Shown: positions 1-5,285 of the stretch, piece by piece
Numbering within the stretch: the stretch's first letter is position 1
How the letters are laid out: the number at the start of each line of letters is the position of its first letter
From: an uncultured Collinsella sp.
GTDB lineage: Bacteria; Actinomycetota; Coriobacteriia; Coriobacteriales; Coriobacteriaceae
Assembly: GCA_905197665.1 (NCBI GenBank)
Contig: CAJJZP010000036.1
Span: 1-6,687, forward strand
DNA length: 6,687 nt
Direction of reading: 5' to 3'
Program-made: the position numbers and the translations under genes
Notes under the pieces: model-generated
Seen by the model: only the letters and a program-made list of their open reading frames with translations
What the model was told of the DNA's origin: nothing
Databases searched by the model: none

Positions 1-60
1 TTTTATGGTTGTTCAAATTATCCTGAATGTAAGTTTACTTTAGCTGAACATTTTATTTGA
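1..60 (+). CDS. C-terminal fragment of a protein ending in a topoisomerase-type C4 zinc finger (5' truncated by window edge)
   Basis: Frame 1 reads FYGCSNYPECKFTLAEHFI and then TGA at 58-60. The segment YGCSNYPECKFT closely matches the second half of the topoisomerase C4 zinc-ribbon family (zf-C4_Topoisom), in which a Gly-Cys-Ser-Asn-Tyr-Pro-x-Cys block supplies two of the four zinc ligands. The other Cys pair would lie upstream of the window. Besides DNA topoisomerase I, this finger is found at the C terminus of accessory nucleases and helicases (NERD-domain or Mrr-like restriction proteins). The codons are strongly AT-rich, unlike the GC-rich genes to the right, which argues against a housekeeping topoisomerase and for an acquired gene. 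Only 19 residues are visible, so the full protein cannot be named. The family call rests on the motif alone. Confidence 0.6.
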   Translation, partial: FYGCSNYPECKFTLAEHFI

Positions 61-110
61 AAAACATAGCGATGTGCTACACATTTTTCAATGTTTTGTC
101 GCTAAATGCT

Positions 111-150
111 ACTAATTTTGGCGTAAGTGGTCATTTATCCCCAAATTAGT
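111..150. repeat. AT-rich imperfect inverted repeat
   Basis: ACTAATTT at 111-118 is the exact reverse complement of AAATTAGT at 143-150. The stem extends inward by GG (120-121) with CC (141-142) around one bulged T, giving 10 pairs and a 19-base loop. It is not followed by a T run on either strand, so it is not an obvious terminator. It could be a binding site, or chance in AT-rich DNA. Confidence 0.4.
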
Positions 151-234
151 CTGCTTTATCCAATATCTGTGACTAACCCCCTACGCAACTTCCCCATAGA
201 GAGATCGATTTTTTGCGGAACTAAAATAATGGTA

Positions 235-245
235 CCCCCCCCCCC
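235..245. repeat. Homopolymeric tract of 11 C
   Basis: Eleven consecutive C follow ATGGTA. Runs of this length are prone to slipped-strand length change. The ATG at 229-231 just before the run opens a frame that stops after seven codons at the present length, while one extra C would extend it to about 30 codons. No ribosome binding site precedes that ATG, so a coding role is not supported. A sequencing or assembly error in run length is also possible. Confidence 0.85.
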
Positions 246-340
246 ACATTAAAAGAAATTGCTGGAAGTGCCCTTTATTTCCGACCCCTTTTACTGGAGT
301 TTTATGACAGCCCCATCTAGTTCGCAGCCCATAACCCTCT

Positions 341-540
341 GAGAACTGTGTCCCAGAATTCCCGTCCGGAGTGGGATGCGGCTTCCGCTTGTGGCCCCGT
401 TGGGAAACCACATCCCACTCCGATCACAAATTCCGGGTCGCACTTTCCGCCAAGACCCTCAACGGGAAACCGCATCCCATTCCAAAGGCAAATTCCGGGA
501 CGCAGCTTCCGCAACCCCACCCATCCGGAAATCCCATCCC
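341..540. repeat. Array of a 14-bp element (consensus GGGATGCGGYTTCC) in alternating orientation, ~31 bp apart, 62-bp period
   Basis: Forward copies lie at 373-386, 435-448 and 497-510. Inverted copies lie at 403-416, 465-478 and 527-540, and a decayed inverted copy lies at 341-354. Centre-to-centre distances run 32, 30, 32, 30, 32, 30, and the pentamer TCCCA recurs at exactly 351, 413, 475 and 537. Neighbouring forward and inverted copies can pair as hairpins, for example 371-386 with 403-418. The better copies extend to a 19-bp form that includes GGAGT upstream. The period is not a multiple of three, so this is not a protein repeat, and frames running through it should not be called as genes. 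It may be a binding-site array, an interspersed intergenic repeat or a structured RNA. I cannot tell which from one copy of the locus. Confidence 0.8.
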
Positions 541-615
541 ACTCAGCACACATCCGGGCATAGAACAATCAGCTTATTAGGCCTTCCATCAATAAAGGGG
601 CGCTCTCGTGTCATG

Positions 616-643
616 AAAAAAGCCCCGAGAATCTCGAGGCTTT
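616..643 (-). terminator. Intrinsic terminator of the flavodoxin gene
   Basis: Read on the minus strand, a stem of about eleven pairs is followed directly by six T. The arms are 632-643 and 619-630, with a loop of about three bases. The single C-A mismatch seen on the plus strand (625/637) becomes a G-U wobble in the minus-strand RNA, and the T run lies only on that side. This fits termination of leftward transcription. It lies 36 bases past the stop codon of the flavodoxin gene. Confidence 0.85.
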
Positions 644-678
644 CACGTTTGTATTATCTCGAGCGCGAGGCGACACGC

Positions 679-1230
679 CTACTCGCCCAGCACGGCCTTC
701 TTGGCGGCTGCGGTCATGTTGTCCAGGTCCTCCTTGGTGGGGTGATCCTTTGCGGCAACCCAGTTGTCGAGTAGCATCTTAAAGCGGGCGTTGTCGGAAT
801 CTTGCTCGAGCATTGCCTCGTAGCGCTGTTTAACCGCGGGGCCCATCTTGCCCTGGCACATCGCCCAGCCCGCAAGCTCGGCATCCTCGGCTAAATTGGA
901 CGACACGCGATCGATAATCTGCTGAAAATAGCTCTGGTCGGCACCGAAGCCGCAGGTGCCAAACAAAAAGACGCGCTTGCCATGCAGGGCGGAAAGCAGC
1001 GCCGCCACCGAGGGCGTGCAGGCGCCCTTGTCGCACCAAAAACCAACGAGCACCGTATCGGCAGCGCGGGCACCCTGTGCCTCGTGCGCGACCTGCTCCG
1101 GATCTGCATCATCGCTCAGCGCGGCGGCGTGGATAAACTCGACACCCGAAGCCTGCAGGGCGCGCTTAATCGCCCCCGAAACCATCCTGGTATTACCGCT
1201 CTTGCTGTTGACCACCATAGAGCATGTCAT
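679..1230 (-). CDS. Flavodoxin-family protein (Flavodoxin_7/BilS-like)
   Basis: The product is a cytosolic electron-transfer protein expected to bind FMN, 183 residues from the chosen start. After a short first strand, SKSGNT (residues 9-14) matches the phosphate-binding loop of flavodoxins. GFWCDKG (63-69), LFGTCGFGADQSYF (89-102) and MCQGKM (124-129) match the later cofactor loops of the short Flavodoxin_7 group. That group includes BilS, the flavodoxin partner of bilirubin reductase in gut bacteria. No reductase gene is visible nearby, so the bilS name is not assigned. The C-terminal ~25 residues look like a charged helix. An upstream ATG at 1288-1290 would add 20 residues. I prefer 1230 because GAGG lies 10 bases before it, the flavodoxin fold begins there, and the likely promoter places the upstream ATG at or before the transcript start. 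The gene follows the exporter pair and ends in a terminator. Confidence 0.85.
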   Translation of the reverse strand: MTCSMVVNSKSGNTRMVSGAIKRALQASGVEFIHAAALSDDADPEQVAHEAQGARAADTVLVGFWCDKGACTPSVAALLSALHGKRVFLFGTCGFGADQSYFQQIIDRVSSNLAEDAELAGWAMCQGKMGPAVKQRYEAMLEQDSDNARFKMLLDNWVAAKDHPTKEDLDNMTAAAKKAVLGE

Positions 1231-1290
1231 AGTCACGTTGCCTCGTTTCCCCCCGAAACTCGAGCCATTAATGCAATTTGTTAAAAGCAT

Positions 1291-1318
1291 ATCTTAGTAC
1301 TATCGACGCAGATGTAAA
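1291..1318 (-). promoter_or_regulatory. Candidate sigma-70-type promoter for the flavodoxin gene
   Basis: On the minus strand TTTACA (1313-1318, five of six to the -35 consensus) and TAAGAT (1291-1296, four of six to the -10 consensus) are 16 bases apart. Transcription would start near 1284, leaving a leader of about 55 bases before the ATG at 1230. This supports the shorter protein start. It implies the flavodoxin can be expressed apart from the exporter pair, although read-through from upstream remains possible because no convincing terminator lies between them. Confidence 0.5.
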
Positions 1319-1326
1319 CCATCTGC
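1308..1326. promoter_or_regulatory. 19-bp palindrome over the -35 box, candidate operator
   Basis: GCAGATG (1308-1314) and CATCTGC (1320-1326) are perfect inverted arms around a 5-base centre that carries most of the -35 hexamer. A repressor bound here would block the promoter. Its left arm in the transcript sense (1323-1326) is shared with a second perfect stem, CTGCCG/CGGCAG (1323-1328, 1334-1339). That stem in turn touches a third, AGCCC/GGGCT (1338-1352). The three cannot all form at once, so an attenuator-like switch in read-through RNA from the exporter genes is an alternative. Neither role is proven. Confidence 0.45.
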
Positions 1327-1352
1327 CGCTAATCGGCAGCCCCTACTGGGCT

Positions 1353-3212
1353 CTACTGGGCAAACTGGCTGCGGTAGAGCTCGGCATAGAAGCCGTCTGC
1401 CGCCAGCAGCTCGTCGTGCGTGCCGCGCTCGATAATCTGGCCGTCGCGCATGACCAGAATGCAGTCGGCGTTGCGGATCGTCGACAGGCGGTGCGCCACG
1501 ACAAAGCTTGTGCGACCGGCCATGAGCTCGTCGAATGCCGCCTGCACCTGCAGCTCGGTACGCGTATCGATGCTCGACGTTGCCTCGTCCAGCAGCAGAA
1601 TCGCCGGATCGGTGAGCATGACGCGCGCGATGCACAGCAGCTGTTTTTGACCTTGGCTAAACGTGCCGCCGTCCTCGCCGATCACCGTATCGTAGCCGCC
1701 TGGCAGCTGCACGATAAACTTGTGCGCGTGCGCGCGCTTGGCGGCCTCGACAATCTGCTCGCGCGTGGCATCGGGGCAACCGTAGGCAATGTTTTCGGCC
1801 ACCGTGCCCTCGAACAGCCAGGTGTCCTGCAGCACCATGCCAAAGACGCGGCGCAGGCTCGCGCGCGTATAGTCACGCGAGGAGCGACCATCGACCGCGA
1901 TGCGCCCAGCATCGATATCGTAAAAGCGCAGCAGCAGATTGATGAGCGTCGTCTTGCCACAGCCCGTGGGACCGACGAGGGCAAAGCGCGTACCGGGTTT
2001 GGCCTCGATGCAGATATCCTGCAGCAGCTTGCGGTCGGGCACATAGCTAAAGTCCACGTGTTCAAAGGTCACCTCGCCCTGCGGGGCGACAAGCTCCACG
2101 GCATCCGCCGCGTCGGGCTCCTGCTCGCGTGCATCGAGCAGCGCGAACATGCGGCGCGCCGAGGCATACGCCGTCTGGATCTGCGTAATGACGTTGGTGA
2201 CCTCGTTGAACGGCTTGGTGTACTGGTTGGCATAGGACAGGAAAATCTGCACGCCGCCCACCGTAAGCGCCGCGGGCACGCCCGTGATCACGCCCACGCA
2301 GCCGATCACGGCGACCACGGCATAGATGATGTTATTGATAAAGCGCGTGCCGGGGTTAGAAAGCGAGCCCATAAACTGCGCGCGCTCACCCGCCGTATAC
2401 AGCTCGGCGTTGAGGGCATCGAAGCGCTGCTGAGCGCTCGGGCCGTAGGCAAACGCGTCCACGAGCTTTTGCTCGCCCACATACTCCTCGATATGGCCGC
2501 CGAGCTGGCCTTGAATGCGTTGCTGGGCCGTAAAGCTCTTGTTGGAGAGCTTTGCAATGGCGCCGGCCGCAAAGATGGAAAGCGGCGTGACGAGCACCAC
2601 CACGAGCGTCATGGTCAGGTTGATGGAGAGCATAAACGCGAGCGTGCCCACAATGGTGATAACGCCGGTAAAGAGCTGCGTGAAGCCCTGCAGCAGACCA
2701 TCGCCCACCTGGTCGACGTCGTTGACTTCGCGGCTCATAAGGTCACCATGGGCATGGCTGTCGATAAAGCTGAGCGGCATGCGGCTGAGCTTGTCGCTCG
2801 CCTCCACGCGCATGTCGCGCACTGTCTCGTAGGACAGGCGGTTGACGCAGTAGCCCTGCAGCCACTGGAAGGCCGCCGCGCCCACCACGACGAGCGCGAG
2901 TTTGGTGACGAGCGGCAGCAGCGCGTCGAAGTCCACCTGCCCGGCGGCAACGATGAGGTCGATGCCCTCGCCGATGAGGATGGGCGTATAGAGTTGTAAG
3001 ATCACCGAGATGGCAGCGCTCACAAACGACGCCGTAAACGAAATGCGATGCGGACGGACGTAGCCCAGCAGGCGGCGAGTTACCGCGCCCACGGGGTAGC
3101 GCTCGGGGTCGCCGGGTTGGCGCGGACCGTCGCCCAGGTCGTTGAGGCTATCGTTGCCAGACACGTTGGCGGTCATCGTGGCGACCGAGCCGGAAGAAGT
3201 GTACGGGTTCAT
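1353..3212 (-). CDS. ABC exporter half-transporter, catalytically canonical subunit of a heterodimer
   Basis: This 619-residue protein has a fused membrane domain and ATPase domain, the usual length for the MdlB-type exporter family. After a polar N-terminal extension (1-40), a six-helix membrane domain spans about 50-350. The nucleotide-binding domain then shows an A-loop Tyr390, Walker A GPTGCGKTT (414-422), Q-loop Gln462, signature FSQGQ (518-522), Walker B ILLLDE (538-543) with the catalytic Glu543, and switch His574. The signature has Gln instead of the first Gly of SGGQ. This faces the degenerate site of the partner and fits an asymmetric pair of the TM287/288 or LmrCD type. The position-x residue of Walker A is Cys418, which is uncommon. 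The start directly abuts the stop of the upstream ABC gene, with a strong ribosome binding site inside that gene, so co-translation is likely. The substrate (drug, lipid or peptide) is unknown. Confidence 0.93.
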   Translation of the reverse strand: MNPYTSSGSVATMTANVSGNDSLNDLGDGPRQPGDPERYPVGAVTRRLLGYVRPHRISFTASFVSAAISVILQLYTPILIGEGIDLIVAAGQVDFDALLPLVTKLALVVVGAAAFQWLQGYCVNRLSYETVRDMRVEASDKLSRMPLSFIDSHAHGDLMSREVNDVDQVGDGLLQGFTQLFTGVITIVGTLAFMLSINLTMTLVVVLVTPLSIFAAGAIAKLSNKSFTAQQRIQGQLGGHIEEYVGEQKLVDAFAYGPSAQQRFDALNAELYTAGERAQFMGSLSNPGTRFINNIIYAVVAVIGCVGVITGVPAALTVGGVQIFLSYANQYTKPFNEVTNVITQIQTAYASARRMFALLDAREQEPDAADAVELVAPQGEVTFEHVDFSYVPDRKLLQDICIEAKPGTRFALVGPTGCGKTTLINLLLRFYDIDAGRIAVDGRSSRDYTRASLRRVFGMVLQDTWLFEGTVAENIAYGCPDATREQIVEAAKRAHAHKFIVQLPGGYDTVIGEDGGTFSQGQKQLLCIARVMLTDPAILLLDEATSSIDTRTELQVQAAFDELMAGRTSFVVAHRLSTIRNADCILVMRDGQIIERGTHDELLAADGFYAELYRSQFAQ

Positions 3213-5075
3213 TTAGCAGCCCTCCTTTGCGCAAGTGGATGCCAGGGCGCACGCGGCGCCTGGGGTGGACGTGGACGTCGCGCTCCCCTGCTGACCCTCG
3301 AGCTCCTCACGACGAAGCTGCGACTGGCAAATCTCGCGATAGAGCCGGCAGGTCGCGTACAGCTCATCGTGCGTGCCCAGGCCCGCGACCGAACCGTGGT
3401 CGAGCACGCAGATCATGTCGGCATCGCGCACGGTCGAGACGCGCTGGCTCACGATGACGGTCGTCAGCGGCAGCCCGCCCTCGGCGGCACCGCGCACGCT
3501 GCGCTCGCGGATGGCATGGCGAAGCGCCGCGTCGGTCTTAAAGTCGAGCGCCGAGGCGGAGTCATCCATGATTAGGACCTGTGGAGAGCCCACCAGGGCA
3601 CGTGCGATGGTCAGGCGCTGGCGCTGGCCACCGCTAAAGTTCTTGCCGCCCGCCTCGACCGGGGCATCCAGGCCTTGGGGCTTGTTGCGCACGAATTCGC
3701 TGGCCTGCGCCATATCGAGCGCCGCCCAAAGCTCCTCGTCAGTCGCCGCCTCGTCGCGCCAGGTCAGGTTACTGCGGATGGTGCCGCTCACCAGCGACGC
3801 ACGCTGTGGGACAGTCGCTACCACATGGCGCAGCTGGTCGAGCGGCCAGGCGCGCACATCGGCGCCCATCACGCTCACGCTGCCGACGCCCGCATCGTAC
3901 AGGCGCGGGATAAGCGAGACGAGCGTGGACTTGCCGCTGCCCGTGCCGCCGATAATGCCAAGCGTCTTGCCCAGCGGCAGTTCCAGGGTCACATCGTCGA
4001 CGGCGTTGGCAGCGCCCGCGCCAAACGAAAAACTCGCATGGTCAAAGCTCAGCGCAGAGACCGGAGCGGCATTGCCCGTCACGCCCGGCTTGGGCAGCGC
4101 GACCGGCTGGTTGCCCCCGTCGGTGATGCTTGGCACGCAATTGAGCACCTCGTTGATACGCGACGCACTGGCGCTCGCCTTGGTAAAGACCACGACCAGG
4201 TTGGCCACGTAGACGATGGAGGTCAGGGTCTGCGTCATGTAGTTCACAAACGCCATGACCTGACCCTGCGTGAGCTCGCCCACGTTGACCTGGATGCCGC
4301 CCACCCACAGGATGGCGCACACGCCCAGGTTCATCACCAAAAACGTGACGGGATTAAGGATCGACGAGAGCTTACCCACCGCGATGGCAGTATTGGCCTG
4401 GTCATCGGCAGCTTGGGCAAAGCGCTCGCGCTCGTGGTCCTCGCGCACGAAGGCGCGAACCACGCGAGCGCCTGAAAGGTCTTCGCGGCAGATAAGCGCG
4501 ATGCGGTCGAGCTTTGCCTGCAGCTGCTTGTAGTACGGGATGCAGCGCGCCATGACAAACCAAAACACCAGGCCGATAGCGGGCGTGCAGATCAAAAAGA
4601 TGATGCCGAGCTTAAGGTCGATGGCAAGGGCCGCGCACATGGAGCCCACCGCCAGGAAAGGCCAGCGGATGAGCATGCGCACGCCCAGCGCCACGGCGAG
4701 CTGAACCTGGTTGACGTCGTTGGTAATGCGCGTGATGAGCGACGGCGTGCCAAAGCGGTCGAGCTCGGCGTAGCTCAGCTTGTTGATGTGCTCGTAGAGC
4801 GCACCACGGATATCGGTGCCCATGCCCTGCGAGGTAAACGCCGCCATCTTTTGGCAGACGAGCGTAAACGAGATGCCGATCACGGCCATGGCGGCAAGTA
4901 CCATGCCGTAGTGGATAACGGCATTCACGTCGTGTGCGCCAATGCCCTTATCGATCATCTGGGCAATCACCAGCGGCGTAAGCAGATCAAAGATCACTTC
5001 GATCAGTTTGCACGCAGGGCCGATCACCATATACCGGCGAAACTTACCACCAAAACGCCTGAGCAACTCAATCAT
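3213..5075 (-). CDS. ABC exporter half-transporter, degenerate-site subunit of a heterodimer
   Basis: This 620-residue inner-membrane protein has a six-helix exporter domain (about 15-300) and an ATPase domain. Walker A is GGTGSGKST (376-384), Q-loop Gln424, signature FSGGQRQR (480-487) and Walker B VLIMDD (500-505). Asp505 replaces the catalytic Glu, Gln544 replaces the switch His, and the A-loop aromatic is Phe351. These changes are typical of the non-hydrolysing half of heterodimeric exporters, and the neighbouring gene supplies the canonical half. The C terminus carries a Ser/Thr/Ala-rich tail (about 595-620) with Cys609, Cys615 and Cys620, unlike the usual short ending after the last helix. 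ATG 5073-5075 is chosen as start: GGGGAG lies 9 bases upstream and the protein then begins MIELLRRF, as is common in the family. An in-frame TTG at 5106-5108 would add 11 polar residues but has no ribosome binding site. Confidence 0.93.
   Translation of the reverse strand: MIELLRRFGGKFRRYMVIGPACKLIEVIFDLLTPLVIAQMIDKGIGAHDVNAVIHYGMVLAAMAVIGISFTLVCQKMAAFTSQGMGTDIRGALYEHINKLSYAELDRFGTPSLITRITNDVNQVQLAVALGVRMLIRWPFLAVGSMCAALAIDLKLGIIFLICTPAIGLVFWFVMARCIPYYKQLQAKLDRIALICREDLSGARVVRAFVREDHERERFAQAADDQANTAIAVGKLSSILNPVTFLVMNLGVCAILWVGGIQVNVGELTQGQVMAFVNYMTQTLTSIVYVANLVVVFTKASASASRINEVLNCVPSITDGGNQPVALPKPGVTGNAAPVSALSFDHASFSFGAGAANAVDDVTLELPLGKTLGIIGGTGSGKSTLVSLIPRLYDAGVGSVSVMGADVRAWPLDQLRHVVATVPQRASLVSGTIRSNLTWRDEAATDEELWAALDMAQASEFVRNKPQGLDAPVEAGGKNFSGGQRQRLTIARALVGSPQVLIMDDSASALDFKTDAALRHAIRERSVRGAAEGGLPLTTVIVSQRVSTVRDADMICVLDHGSVAGLGTHDELYATCRLYREICQSQLRREELEGQQGSATSTSTPGAACALASTCAKEGC
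3220..3228 (-). promoter_or_regulatory. Strong ribosome binding site inside the upstream ABC gene
   Basis: AAAGGAGGG on the minus strand ends 7 bases before the ATG at 3210-3212 and lies within the last codons (Lys-Glu-Gly-Cys) of the first ABC gene. The upstream TAA is followed immediately by the downstream ATG with no bases between. This fixes the start of the second subunit and suggests coupled translation, which would help equal production of the two halves. Confidence 0.85.
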
Positions 5076-5084
5076 AAAAAGGCG

Positions 5085-5090
5085 CTCCCC
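5085..5090 (-). promoter_or_regulatory. Ribosome binding site deciding the start of the first ABC gene
   Basis: GGGGAG on the minus strand lies 9 bases before the ATG at 5073-5075. The competing TTG at 5106-5108 and a GTG at 5100-5102 have no purine-rich site in front of them, so the ATG is preferred. Confidence 0.6.
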
Positions 5091-5119
5091 ATCATCATTC
5101 ACACTCAATTCGAACCATG

Positions 5120-5149
5120 ATAGTACGGTGAGCCCAAAAGAAGCGTAAA
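5120..5149 (-). promoter_or_regulatory. Weak candidate promoter for the exporter pair
   Basis: On the minus strand TACTAT (5120-5125) resembles a -10 box and TTTACG (5144-5149) a -35 box, 18 bases apart. The match is modest. Position alone favours it: it lies 45-75 bases upstream of the ATG in the divergent intergenic region, which must hold the promoter unless the genes are read from further right. Confidence 0.3.
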
Positions 5150-5223
5150 CAACTCGTCATTTCTAATGGGATTCGGTTTTCAGAGGAGCATACGCGCACA
5201 CCCAGCCAGTGGCGGGCCAATCG

Positions 5224-5253
5224 CTTGGTATACTTACAATTAGTGCTACCAAG
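5224..5253. promoter_or_regulatory. Inverted repeat CTTGGTA-N16-TACCAAG, candidate operator
   Basis: The seven-base arms at 5224-5230 and 5247-5253 are perfect reverse complements. Their centres are 23 bases apart, close to two helical turns. The left arm overlaps the extended -10 box of the surface-protein promoter, and the right arm lies just past the expected transcript start. A dimeric regulator bound here would control that gene. It could instead fold as a hairpin in the leader RNA. Confidence 0.45.
5226..5234 (+). promoter_or_regulatory. Extended -10 promoter of the surface-protein gene
   Basis: TGG followed by TATACT (5229-5234) matches the TGN extension plus five of six -10 bases. 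No good -35 box is present (CCAGTG at 17-base spacing), as is usual for extended -10 promoters. Transcription would start near 5241, giving a leader of about 45 bases before the ATG at 5286. Confidence 0.5.
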
Positions 5254-5285
5254 TTAGTCGCCGACCCTTGAAATGAGGTGCCGAG

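Larger units (their letters stand above)
61..340. other. Non-coding, mostly AT-rich spacer with no supported gene
   Basis: I see no open frame here with a plausible ribosome binding site or family signature. The first ~170 bases are AT-rich. A small stem (ATGTG 72-76, CACAT 80-84) followed by a T run to 88 could be a weak terminator for the zinc-finger gene, but it is only five pairs with a three-base loop. Further right lie an inverted repeat (111-150) and an 11-base C run (235-245). A minus-strand frame spans 181-411, but its 5' half lies inside the non-coding repeat array and its 3' half has no recognised domain. Confidence 0.55.

Noticed and set aside
181..411. 76-codon minus-strand frame across the C run
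   Set aside because: Half of it lies in the repeat array and the rest has no domain or clear start signal. It is probably repeat-derived.
341..540. CRISPR array
   Set aside because: The repeats are imperfect, alternate in orientation and are only 14-19 bp long. No cas genes are present.
376..774. 132-codon plus-strand frame from the repeat array into the flavodoxin gene
   Set aside because: It runs through a 62-bp periodic array that shifts frame with each unit, then through a terminator, and overlaps the flavodoxin gene on the opposite strand.
1278..2999. 573-codon plus-strand open frame opposite the second ABC gene
   Set aside because: It is antisense to a gene with every ABC motif in place. 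The translation is rich in Arg, His, Ala and Asp with no domain, as expected for a shadow frame in GC-rich DNA.
3675..4475. 266-codon plus-strand open frame opposite the first ABC gene
   Set aside because: It is a shadow of the ABC coding strand with an Arg/His-rich composition and no ribosome binding site or family signature.
5166..5243. 25-codon plus-strand frame in the divergent region, possible leader peptide
   Set aside because: There is no ribosome binding site before its ATG, and it ends at the expected transcript start of the next gene, so it would not be in that transcript.
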